A stretch of 64,000 bases of DNA from positions 36,769 to 100,768 of the forward strand of contig CAVTLG010000003.1 of assembly GCA_963735495.1 (NCBI GenBank), in the 5' to 3' direction. The notes under the pieces are model-generated. The model saw nothing but the letters and a program-made list of their open reading frames with translations, was not told the DNA's origin and did no database searches. Shown here one piece after another: positions 44,528 through 52,643 of the stretch. Source of the stretch: CAVTLG01 sp963735495. GTDB taxonomy: Bacteria; Chloroflexota; Ktedonobacteria; Ktedonobacterales; Ktedonobacteraceae. Position numbers and translations under genes: made by a program. Position 1 is the stretch's first letter; every line of letters starts with the position of its first letter.

Positions 44528-45343
44528 GTGACCAATAGCCGGTCAACTCAGCAGCCAGGACCACCAGATCGTCCTTTCATTAGCGAAAAAGGTACACTTG
44601 CCTGCGTTATTTGCCAGGCAGTTTATACGCCTGCTCCAGCACACGCTTATCTCTTAAAAGCGCCTGCTATCGCCTTCGAGTCAGCGTTTATGAGCATGTG
44701 TCATTTCTGTTTCCGCTGCCGACGTCCCGCCTGTCCGAGCTGCTGGGATGACGTGCACGCCGTCTGTGGTATGTGTACGCTTGAAGCACATCTGCCCTTC
44801 CGGGCTGAAGCTGATCCTTTACACGGAGTGCTCTTCTCACCGCTACGCCAGGAGCAAACCAGGCGCATACATGCTGAACCAGCACGTTTTATCTGCGTAC
44901 GCCCCGGTCGCTTCCAGCGCACAGGATCGCTCGTAGCTCCTCTTGAGGTGGCAACGACGCTCCCTATCCCTGTCACCCCCAAAAAACAGCCCGCTCCCCA
45001 GATGAATCCCCCTGCTGTGGATAAGCCCCTATCACCATCACCCGCCGTTACACCAGTCCAGACTCCCGCGCCAGAGCGACTGGTGGATATCGATAAGATT
45101 GTCACACGGCCCGCACACGATGAAATAAAGACGCGCCCTGAACGTCATCCATCCAGTGCCGCGTCTAAGATCGAAATCATCTTCACCAATATCTTATTGT
45201 TTTGCCTGCTTTTTATCTTACTGGCGATCTTCTCCGCTGAATTCTCCTCAGGAGTAAATGCGTTTATTGCCAATCTCCTGCATATTGACATTCGCCTGGA
45301 AATCGCCTACCTCTGGCAACTTATCAGCCAGCTCCATCTTTAG
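44528..45343 (+). CDS. membrane-anchored zinc-ribbon protein
   Basis: The 271-aa product has an N-terminal Cys cluster: ACVICQAVYT near residue 25, then a block with CHFCFRCRRPACPSCWDDV and CGMC, about eight to ten Cys in all. This suggests two or three zinc sites. A Pro-rich linker (about 140-205) follows, and one transmembrane helix near residues 220-245 (IIFTNILLFCLLFILLAIF). I chose GTG 44528, with GGGAGG 6 nt upstream; the frame to 44411 has no site. The function is unknown. It is possibly a membrane-bound sensor or protein-binding factor. Confidence 0.6.
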   Translation: MTNSRSTQQPGPPDRPFISEKGTLACVICQAVYTPAPAHAYLLKAPAIAFESAFMSMCHFCFRCRRPACPSCWDDVHAVCGMCTLEAHLPFRAEADPLHGVLFSPLRQEQTRRIHAEPARFICVRPGRFQRTGSLVAPLEVATTLPIPVTPKKQPAPQMNPPAVDKPLSPSPAVTPVQTPAPERLVDIDKIVTRPAHDEIKTRPERHPSSAASKIEIIFTNILLFCLLFILLAIFSAEFSSGVNAFIANLLHIDIRLEIAYLWQLISQLHL

Positions 45344-45666
45344 TTTCCTGTTGTGCACATCATGCAGGCCTGGTTCCGATGACACTGACAAATGTGCCCA
45401 GAGCGCAGAAGTTGGGCCTGCTTGCCAGAATGCTCAGACATTGGTAAGCTGTGCATAGTACTTCAGGACTCTTTGAGGAAAACAGAGGAGCTATGGTCAC
45501 ATTTTCCACAGGTGAATACGTGAGAGTCACAGAAGGCGAAATTTGCAGTACAATAGCACTGGGTACAGGATGCTCTGCTGATGTTGAAGACACTCTCTGC
45601 AAGACTGCTTGCACGCAGAACAGTCCTGCCCCTGTACTTACAATCAACACAAGAAGGGATTAGCAT
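45344..45666. other. intergenic region, no gene assigned
   Basis: Overlapping frames on both strands (45451-45663 and 45463-45672) are open. The minus one carries several Cys, but neither has a ribosome binding site or a family. It should contain the promoter of the dehydrogenase gene. Confidence 0.4.
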
Positions 45667-46716
45667 ATGCAACTTGGTTTAGTTGGACTTGGCCGCATGG
45701 GCGCAAATATGGCGAAGCGGCTGCTACGTGCAGGTCATACCTGCGTCGGTTACGCCCGACATGAAGAAACAGTGCAAGCACGCATCCAGGATGGTTCGAT
45801 CAGTAGCGGAGCAACCTCGCTGGCCGATCTTGTCCATCAGCTTGATGCGCCACGTGTTATCTGGCTCATGGTGCCAGCGGCCTCCGTCGATGCAACATTG
45901 GAACAACTCATTCCGTTGGTCTCACCCAATGATGTGATTATCGATGGTGGCAACTCTTACTATCATGATGATATTCGGCGTGCGGATACGCTCAAAAAGT
46001 TTAACATCCATTATCTTGACGTTGGTACCAGTGGCGGTGTCTGGGGACTGGAGCGCGGCTACTGTCAGATGATCGGCGGCGAGACGGAGATTGTCCAGCG
46101 TCTCGACCCCATCTTCTCAACACTGGCTCCCGGCATTGACGCGGCTCCGCGCACACCTGGACGCGAGCAAATCGGCGGCACAGCTGAACAGGGCTACCTC
46201 CACTGTGGTCCTCATGGGGCCGGTCATTTCGTCAAAATGGTGCACAACGGCATCGAATATGGCATCATGGCCGCCTACGCCGAGGGACTTAACATCCTGC
46301 ACCACGCGAACATTGGCCAGCAACAGCAGACCGTCGATGCCGAGACGGCTCCCCTGGGCGATCCACGCTACTATCAGTACGATCTCAACCTCACCGACGT
46401 CACGGAACTCTGGCGACGTGGCAGTGTCATCGGTTCATGGCTACTGGATCTGACAGCCAGCGCCATGCTCAAGAGTCCAGAACTCGACAATTTCCAGGGC
46501 CGCGTGTCCGACTCCGGGGAAGGTCGCTGGACCATCAGTGCAGCTATCGACGAAGGTGTTCCCGCACATGTGTTGACGGCGGCTCTCTACGAACGTTTCA
46601 GCTCACGCGGCAATGCTGATTTCGGCAATAAGATCATGTCAGCCATGCGCTTCGAGTTCGGTGGTCATCTGGAAACCAATGAAACAGCCAGGGCGAAGAC
46701 AAAAGTCGAAGGCTAA
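45667..46716 (+). CDS. 6-phosphogluconate dehydrogenase, decarboxylating (short YqeC/GndA-like form)
   Basis: The 349-aa product begins with the NAD(P) loop LGLVGLGRMGANMAKRL. It has VIWLMVPA, DVIIDGGNSYYHDD and the catalytic block LDVGTSGGVWGLERGYCQMIGG, then GPHGAGHFVKMVHNGIEYG, in which the Lys and Asn-Gly act in the reaction. It oxidises 6-phosphogluconate to ribulose-5-phosphate and CO2. The short length fits the NAD-type branch lacking the C-terminal tail. AGAAGGGA lies about 7 nt before the ATG. No glucose-6-phosphate dehydrogenase is next to it. A family A composite follows. Confidence 0.9.
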   Translation: MQLGLVGLGRMGANMAKRLLRAGHTCVGYARHEETVQARIQDGSISSGATSLADLVHQLDAPRVIWLMVPAASVDATLEQLIPLVSPNDVIIDGGNSYYHDDIRRADTLKKFNIHYLDVGTSGGVWGLERGYCQMIGGETEIVQRLDPIFSTLAPGIDAAPRTPGREQIGGTAEQGYLHCGPHGAGHFVKMVHNGIEYGIMAAYAEGLNILHHANIGQQQQTVDAETAPLGDPRYYQYDLNLTDVTELWRRGSVIGSWLLDLTASAMLKSPELDNFQGRVSDSGEGRWTISAAIDEGVPAHVLTAALYERFSSRGNADFGNKIMSAMRFEFGGHLETNETARAKTKVEG

Positions 46717-46746
46717 CCCATCCGCTTCTCTGCGGCTAAAAAATAT

Positions 46747-47200
46747 GGCTCTCCGTCCATAGGGGAAACGAGGTAGGGGCGAACTTAAGAATGGATCAGT
46801 TTAGAGTATGATGTGTCAGATGCAAAAAGGGAAATACCGGGAAGGTTGCCACCTTTCCAGGCTCCGCGCCCACGAGGACAACGGGGTAGGGGCGTCACCT
46901 TCCTCCTTTCCGACACATGAGCCGAAGGCTAGCGGCGAGAGCCGCGTTTCCTCCGCTCCGTCAGATGAGCGAAGCTAGAAGCGACAGCTTCGTTTCTGAC
47001 GGTCTTAGAGGTTGTGTCGGTCTAAGAGGCAGCGTGCGCCCTGGGCCTCACGAGAGCCACCCCTTGATCTCTGAATACCCACCGGGGGCGGTCGCCAGGA
47101 CACGCCCCTACCCGTTTGCCGATGACTCTCAGCAGTTCCTAAGTTAGCGCCTATAGGTGACGCCCCTACCCAATTTCCCGACGCAATTCTGCCGGGATAG
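46747..47200. repeat. composite of family A repeats with nested insert
   Basis: Three family A parts are arranged in series. First comes a left end (GGCTCTCCGTCC ... GAGGTAGGGGCG, from 46747). Then comes a fuller copy (GGGGTAGGGGCGTCACC at 46883 to CGCCCCTACCC near 47113), split by about 125 bp whose ends are CCGACACA and TGTGTCGG. Last is a right end (GGTGACGCCCCTACCC from 47156). Inner hairpins such as GCGGCGAGAGCCGC are present. Confidence 0.7.
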
Positions 47201-47281
47201 GTGATCTCGTACGCTAAAATTATCGTATATAAGCAGAGGTAATACGTTTTTAGTCAATTAGTATAGAAGGAGTTGTTTATC

Positions 47282-47404
47282 ATGATAGTAGACATCAGCC
47301 AATGGAACGATGCGAGTGTGGAACGCAGCCCATCTCGACAGCGAACCAGACAGCATGGTCCGCTGACAGAGACGAGATGGAGCTTATGGGGTTTGAGATT
47401 TTAG
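47282..47404 (+). CDS. 40-aa leader ORF overlapping the NYN gene start
   Basis: ATG 47282 has GAAGGAG 10 nt upstream, the best ribosome binding site here. It reads MIVDISQWNDASVERSPSRQ, then twenty more residues to TAG 47402. It runs in a different frame from, and past, the start of the NYN protein. It may be a leader for translational coupling, or the first part of the gene before a frameshift. No family match. Confidence 0.45.
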   Translation: MIVDISQWNDASVERSPSRQRTRQHGPLTETRWSLWGLRF

Positions 47405-47922
47405 TTGACGGCTACAATGTAATTAAAAATAATATGATGTTTCAGATGGTGGAGATGAAAAGCCTCGCCGAGGCCCGCATGCTCCTCGTCCGCCAATTAA
47501 AGAACCGTTATCGCCAGACAACACATCGTGTGATTGTTGTTTTCGATGGCAATGACCGCCAGGAACAGGTCAGCCACGATGAGCATATCCGCATTATTTA
47601 CTCACGCTATGGGGAAACAGCCGATAGTGTTATTGCGCGCCTGGCTGGCGAGGCACAGCGCAATGGGCAACAAGTCATGCTCTATAGCGATGACGTAGAG
47701 GTGAAAGAGAACGTGGTGGAACGTGGTGGTCAGACTCAAACGACACGCACCCTGACAGCCCATCTCAATGAGGCTCCCCGTGATATCGCGCTGCGCTCAC
47801 AGCATCGCCAGGCCATGCGTCGCGCCTATGGCATCGATCCTGCCTATAAACCTGATGATGAGCTAGAGCCTCACCACCAGGCTCACAAGAAAAAGAAAAA
47901 ATCACCGAAACGCTATAGATAG
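47386..47922 (+). CDS. YacP-like NYN-domain RNase
   Basis: The 178-aa product has the NYN/PIN-like fold. FEILVDGYNVIKNN carries the first Asp, then HRVIVVFDGNDRQ, and the later ETADSVIARLAGEA and VMLYSDDVEV carry the other acidic metal ligands. Relatives such as YacP (Rae1) cut mRNA on the ribosome. The basic C-terminal tail (HKKKKKSPKRYR) suggests RNA binding. Start choice: ATG 47386 follows GGAG by 3 nt; ATG 47377 and ATG 47302 are in frame but poorly supported. It overlaps the leader ORF. Confidence 0.75.
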   Translation: MGFEILVDGYNVIKNNMMFQMVEMKSLAEARMLLVRQLKNRYRQTTHRVIVVFDGNDRQEQVSHDEHIRIIYSRYGETADSVIARLAGEAQRNGQQVMLYSDDVEVKENVVERGGQTQTTRTLTAHLNEAPRDIALRSQHRQAMRRAYGIDPAYKPDDELEPHHQAHKKKKKSPKRYR

Positions 47923-47957
47923 ACATACATCAATGTATCACCAGGGAATCCCATGGG

Positions 47958-48737
47958 CTACTTCCGCACGCCTGAGGTTACTTCACTTACTGCTTCAGGC
48001 TGCTTGTCTGGCAATGGTAGTGCGCTATCGCTAGCTTGTGGCTTGCTAAAACGGGCACGCAATACAAAGGTAAAAGCCTCGGTCACAATCTTGCTTGACA
48101 TCTTCGATGCGCCGACGCGCCTGTCCATAAAGACAATGGGGATCTCAACTATTTTATAGTGCTGTTTCATGACACGATAGGCTAGCTCCACCTGGAAGGC
48201 ATAGCCCTGTGACTGCACACTATCCAGATCGATATGTTCCAGTACTTCACGCCGGTAGCAGCGATAGCCTGCCGTACAGTCATGCACGGGGATACCCAGC
48301 ATGATGCGAGCAAAGATATTTCCACATCCACTGATGAGGCGACGGGCCAACGTCCAGTTCGGTGTCGAGCCGCCCGGGATATACCTTGAGCCGATCACCA
48401 GGTCTGCCTGCTCAATGGCCTGTAAGAAGTCTGGCAAATAGCGTGGATCATGTGAGAAGTCGGCGTCCATTTCGAAGGCCGCGTCATAGCCATGCTCGAT
48501 AGCATACTTGAAGCCCGCCACATATGCTGTTCCCAGGCCTAATTTGCCAGCGCGGTGCATAACGTGAATACGCGGATCATCTGCGCGCATTTGTTCAGCA
48601 AGTTGCCCTGTACCATCGGGAGAATTGTCATCGACAATTAAAACATCAGTAGCAGCCGCATTGGCAAAGACCGCAGTCATGAGTGGACCGAGATTCTCAT
48701 ATTCATTATAGGTTGGAATAATAATTAACGTCTTCAT
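47958..48737 (-). CDS. polyprenyl-phosphate mannose synthase-like GT2 glycosyltransferase
   Basis: The 259-aa product has the GT2/DPM1 motifs. LIIIPTYNEYENLGPLM starts the domain, DVLIVDDNSPDGTGQLA binds the sugar nucleotide, EMDADFSHDPRYLPDFL gives the DxD metal site, and SQGYAFQVELAYR is the late helix. It lacks a C-terminal membrane helix. These enzymes transfer mannose from GDP-mannose to a polyprenyl phosphate on the cytoplasmic face. ATG 48737 follows AGGAGA at 9 nt; the frame to 48884 is too long. The next gene upstream also acts on polyprenyl phosphate. Confidence 0.85.
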   Translation of the reverse strand: MKTLIIIPTYNEYENLGPLMTAVFANAAATDVLIVDDNSPDGTGQLAEQMRADDPRIHVMHRAGKLGLGTAYVAGFKYAIEHGYDAAFEMDADFSHDPRYLPDFLQAIEQADLVIGSRYIPGGSTPNWTLARRLISGCGNIFARIMLGIPVHDCTAGYRCYRREVLEHIDLDSVQSQGYAFQVELAYRVMKQHYKIVEIPIVFMDRRVGASKMSSKIVTEAFTFVLRARFSKPQASDSALPLPDKQPEAVSEVTSGVRK

Positions 48738-48899
48738 AACAAAGTTTCTCCTGTATTCGCTGATACTGACGCAGGGATTAACCTCGTCAGGCATCATCAC
48801 AGCTCTCCTGTGACAGTCCTCATGCCTTGAGGATGAAGGAGGAAATACCGCTCCATGAGGAACCGTTACCTTCCATTTACACAAATGTACGTCTCCATG

Positions 48900-49892
48900 C
48901 TACGTTGGAAGCAGATACAGAACTGTGATAATCAGGACTGTACATATCAAAACGGTTCCCAATATATGGTAGTCACGCAATAGGACTTCTTCGGGACTCC
49001 CGCCTTCCATTCGCATATAGACCAGATATAAATAACGGAATATGCCATACAAAACAAATGGCACCGTCACAAATAAGCGATGATCCCCCGTGGTTGACTC
49101 AATGGTATACAAGCTGTATGCCATGATGATACCTGTCACAACGATGGTTATCATCTGATCCAGCAGAGGAATACTATATTCTTTGAGTATCTGGCGATGG
49201 CTGCCTGCTTCCCCATGCAACAACACGAGTTCTTGACGCCGCTTGCTGAGTGCCAGGAAGAGCGAGAGGAAACACGTGACCAGGAAGAGCCATGGCGAAA
49301 TAGCCACCGGCACAGCGACTGCGCCTGCCATGATCCGTAGCATAAAACCTAGCGCAATACAAAAGACATCGATCAGCACAACATGCTTGAGATAGACGCT
49401 ATAAAGCGCCATCAAGAGCAAGTAGGACGCGATGCTGAGCGCAAAGAGTATATTTGCACCACCAGATGCGACATACACATCTTGCAAAGTGATGGGGAGC
49501 TTGAAAATGCAGAGCGTCAATGCTCCACAGACGATGAGTAGCAACCCTATCATGGCGATAGCCCAGGAGATTGGTAAACTCCCGGAAGCCAATGGACGCC
49601 AGCGTTTCGTTGGATGTTGACGATCCCGCTCTACATCCAGCAGATCGTTAAACAGATAAATACTACTGGACGCCAGGCAAAATACGAGAAAAGCGAGCGC
49701 CGTTCTCTCCAGAGGGACACGCTCGAAAAGTTTTTGTGCAAATACCAGGCCAATAAATACAACGAAGTTCTTTGTCCATTGCCGAGGACGTAGTGCCACC
49801 AGTAGCGCACGCAGACGACTCGCCGTGCTCGCAAATGTAGCAGTCGTGTCATCCGCTCCTACGTTGGCAGGACCCTGTTCCTCCTCTGTCAT
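48900..49892 (-). CDS. decaprenyl-phosphate phosphoribosyltransferase-like UbiA protein
   Basis: The 330-aa product has eight to nine transmembrane helices and the UbiA Asp motifs. RPRQWTKNFVVFIGLVFAQ is followed by YLFNDLLDVERDRQHPTKRWRPL (in part), the NDxxDxxxD site, and a second loop near SKRRQELVLLHGEAGSHR. This resembles the enzyme that joins phosphoribosyl diphosphate to decaprenyl phosphate, on the path to arabinan or ribose-containing cell envelope. It lies on the same strand as, and upstream of, the mannose synthase. Confidence 0.8.
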   Translation of the reverse strand: MTEEEQGPANVGADDTTATFASTASRLRALLVALRPRQWTKNFVVFIGLVFAQKLFERVPLERTALAFLVFCLASSSIYLFNDLLDVERDRQHPTKRWRPLASGSLPISWAIAMIGLLLIVCGALTLCIFKLPITLQDVYVASGGANILFALSIASYLLLMALYSVYLKHVVLIDVFCIALGFMLRIMAGAVAVPVAISPWLFLVTCFLSLFLALSKRRQELVLLHGEAGSHRQILKEYSIPLLDQMITIVVTGIIMAYSLYTIESTTGDHRLFVTVPFVLYGIFRYLYLVYMRMEGGSPEEVLLRDYHILGTVLICTVLIITVLYLLPT

Positions 49893-50041
49893 CGCTTACT
49901 TCTTTACTATACTTCCTTATTCTAAGAATGCATATTCCCTCTGGCGTGTACTGCACAGACGCGCAGCTACACACCCAACGTAATTGGAACGTACCGCAAT
50001 TCAAGCAGGTAACAATACTTACCCCAAACCCAATACTATTG

Positions 50042-50732
50042 CTAGTATATGCGTTTCTTTAAATCAGCTACACTTTTCAGTGTAATCCTATGTTTATCGG
50101 TACTGATATAGTCTTTCTCTGTAAAATATCCCAGCACCTTATTCACGCTCTCACGCGATGCCCCAACCATTGAGGCAATTTCTTGCTGCGTCAGCCGCAG
50201 ATCGATGCGCAGACCATCGCCCACTTTGATGCCGTGGCTCTCAGCCAGATCCAGCAGTTTCTTGGCTACACGCCCATAGACATCCAGGAAGATCAAGTCC
50301 TCCACCTGCTGATCCGTATTACGCAACCGCTCACAGAGCACTTCCATCACACGAATAGCAATCTGCGGATTTTTCATAATGGCACGATGAAAATCGCTGC
50401 GCTGCAAGCTGTAGCATTCAACCTTTTTCGAGCGTAATCGCGTCAGCGGAGCGCGGCAAATTATCGAGCAGCGCTAACTCACCAAAGCACTCGCCTTTGC
50501 TAAATACAACCAGTGCGATTTCTTGCCCATCGGGGCTGCTACGACAGATTTTTACTTTGCCTTCTTTGATCACATACAAGACCTGCCCCGGATCATCCTG
50601 GTGAAAGATGACCTCACCTGCGCGGAACGTGCGCCTTTTTACCACGGCTGCCAGCGCGTCTATCTCTTCATTACTCAGGCCATTGAAGATGTGTACCTGT
50701 TTGAGGTAACTGACTTCTTTCTCAGCCTCCAT
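50042..50732 (-). CDS. Crp/Fnr-family regulator split by a frameshift
   Basis: Two frames join into one ~230-residue Crp/Fnr protein. The first (to 50418) is the cyclic-nucleotide-type sensor (FNGLSNEEIDALAAVVKRRTF, FSKGECFGELALLDNLPRSADAITLEK). The second (50042-50407) is the dimer helix and winged HTH (LTQQEIASMVGASRESVNKVLGYF). The junction is the A5 run at 50424-50428: with one A fewer the frame reads ITLEKVECYSLQRSDFH. A +1 slip at AAA-G, a real deletion, or a miscall would explain it. ATG 50732 has AAAGGA 7-8 nt upstream. The transcript end is near the IS605-type TnpB. Confidence 0.8.
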
Positions 50733-50953
50733 CGTCATTTCCTTTATGTCTCGGGTTACAATTGAAAAGGGCGAAATACTCCCGCAAAGCCATACTATCA
50801 TAACCATCCCACACATGCAATTCTACCTATTGTTTATGGGCAATCTCCCTCCTCACACATGCGCAAATACACAGGACTTTTCAGGTGAAAAGGCCCTGTT
50901 TCTGCTTGCACACAAACCATGCTAGCGTTATAGTTCCAAGAAAAGCAAACATT

Positions 50954-52216
50954 CTATTGACCGCTTGCCTTCTGGCTTCGTGAGGGGAACGACAACCTCA
51001 CTGGATGGACTACCGGCTTGTGGCCTTTCCCATCCTCTACCCCCTCCGACCCGAAGGCATCAGGGGCTACTTTTCTGATAATGTTGCCTGAACCATTGCA
51101 ATCGGCATTCATGAGCGTGCCATCTGCTGCACGATACAATCCACGCTTCATGCGCTTGCCGCTAAACTTTGGTTTCTCTGTCTGATTGGGATCATAGACC
51201 GGCATCTCATCACGATCAAGGAAACTGGCTTTGCTCGTGTAGGACTCTTCGGTGATCTTGACCGTAATGCCTGCTCGTTCCGCTTTGTACGTCAGCATGG
51301 AAATGAACCGAGCATGAGGGATAGCAACGAAATTTTGATTGGTGCGCTTGCCCATGTTGGCTTCCTGCTTCCATCCATCATTCTTGCCAATCACGAGCGT
51401 CCCAATCCCATGAGCTACCAGATCATCGACTATCCATCTGGATGTCGTGTGCAGGTAATGCTCTATCCGCCGATTGCGTTTGTTCGTCAGACGCTCCATA
51501 CGCGCAGTACGGCCTGGATGACCGAGCTTGCTCTGTAACGCTGCTTTACGCTTGTTGTAAAATTGGTTCACCGATTTTATCGGACGCCCGTTAACCAGAA
51601 CCGGTACGAAACCGGGAAGGTTTGAAGTTAGCGCCACCAGATTATCCAGGCCAATATCTATGCCAGCGTAATAGTCAGGGTTGACCGCACTCTTTGGCTG
51701 TTCGTGTTCATAGACCACTTCGATCACGTAGAACCCGTTACGCGGTACAATCCGCACTTGATCGATGTCCTTGTACCTCGTGTGCACCGAGATCGCGAGC
51801 ATGGAGGGTTGAATACATCCTTGCTTCAACCCTCTCTTGCTGATCGCCTGGATGGTGTAGACCAGCAGGTTCCGCCCTTCCGTTTTCTGTTTGTACCTGG
51901 GCAACCTGGGCCGTCCCAAGAACATGGAGGGGTCTTTGTTGTAGGCAGCACGTGCTTTGAAGAAGCTTTCCCAATCGTGGGCAAGCTGCATCAACACCTG
52001 CTGACTGACCTTTGCCGGAAGCGCCTTGTACGCCTCGTGCGATTGCATGCGCCGTTGCACCTCGTTGTAGGTGAGGTACGTTCCATCAGCAAAGAAGGCT
52101 TGACGTACCTCGTAGTTTCCCGCATTGTACAAATTCTTCGACTTGAAAGCCGCTTGATCGATCACGGCATAGCGTGGATCACTCCGGCTGATCACATGCT
52201 GCTCTACCAGCTTCAT
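50954..52216 (-). CDS. TnpB-type RNA-guided nuclease of IS200/IS605, atypical RuvC-II
   Basis: The 420-aa product has the OrfB/TnpB layout. RuvC-I Asp 187 is in AGIDIGLDN and the RuvC-III Asp 372 is in NADCNGSGNI. The RuvC-II position reads TLVIGKNDGWKQE, with Gly 277 where Glu is usual; Glu 323/324 in TEESYTSKASFLD could substitute. The usual four-Cys ribbon is missing. TnpB nucleases are guided by an RNA from the element's right end and help keep the transposon in place. Relatives with a rearranged RuvC-II site are known. ATG 52216 follows GAGGGG at 8 nt; GTG 52222 is in frame. No TnpA is present in the window. Confidence 0.85.
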   Translation of the reverse strand: MKLVEQHVISRSDPRYAVIDQAAFKSKNLYNAGNYEVRQAFFADGTYLTYNEVQRRMQSHEAYKALPAKVSQQVLMQLAHDWESFFKARAAYNKDPSMFLGRPRLPRYKQKTEGRNLLVYTIQAISKRGLKQGCIQPSMLAISVHTRYKDIDQVRIVPRNGFYVIEVVYEHEQPKSAVNPDYYAGIDIGLDNLVALTSNLPGFVPVLVNGRPIKSVNQFYNKRKAALQSKLGHPGRTARMERLTNKRNRRIEHYLHTTSRWIVDDLVAHGIGTLVIGKNDGWKQEANMGKRTNQNFVAIPHARFISMLTYKAERAGITVKITEESYTSKASFLDRDEMPVYDPNQTEKPKFSGKRMKRGLYRAADGTLMNADCNGSGNIIRKVAPDAFGSEGVEDGKGHKPVVHPVRLSFPSRSQKASGQ

Positions 52217-52297
52217 TCGCACTGCCCCTCTCGGTTCATCTGCAAACGTAAGGCTCGTAGCGCATTCCGGTCTCTACAGGGAAGCATGCGACACCCC

Positions 52298-52624
52298 TCA
52301 CAGAAGGACACCCTCGCGCTCTTCTTCGTCCCGTTGCTCATCCACTGGCACGACATGCACCTCACAGACAGGACGATCACAGCCATAACAGGTCACGGGT
52401 GTCAGGATATTACAGAACCCGAGAGTCCCGTCCAGGAGCATAACAAGCTGCATACAATGCAACAACTCTTCTCGTTCCTCAGAAGCCAGCAGCGAACGAA
52501 ATTCCGGCAAGAGTAGTACAATGTCTCTGTGTGTCAGGGAAACACCCACCAACGGGTGGAATGATTGGTGGATGCTCTGCTCGATTGATATCCCTGCCCC
52601 GTAATGCGCGGGTTGTTCACTCAT
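52298..52624 (-). CDS. small acidic protein with a Cys cluster
   Basis: The 108-aa product begins with MSEQPAHYGAGISIEQSIHQ. Its body is helical (REELLHCMQLVMLL), then CYGCDRPVC, a possible zinc site, and it ends in an acidic run (EQRDEEEREG). AAAGGA lies 8-9 nt upstream of ATG 52624. It is the last gene of a leftward run with the baseplate-J-like gene, 19 nt past that gene's stop. No family recognised. Confidence 0.55.
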   Translation of the reverse strand: MSEQPAHYGAGISIEQSIHQSFHPLVGVSLTHRDIVLLLPEFRSLLASEEREELLHCMQLVMLLDGTLGFCNILTPVTCYGCDRPVCEVHVVPVDEQRDEEEREGVLL

Positions 52625-52643
52625 GATCGATTTTCCTTTCTCA

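Noticed and set aside
45451..45672. Two overlapping small frames before the dehydrogenase gene, the minus one Cys-rich
   Set aside because: They oppose each other, neither has a ribosome binding site, and the dehydrogenase promoter should lie here.
51704..52516. Plus-strand frame of 270 aa
   Set aside because: Antisense to TnpB and to the small gene at 52298.
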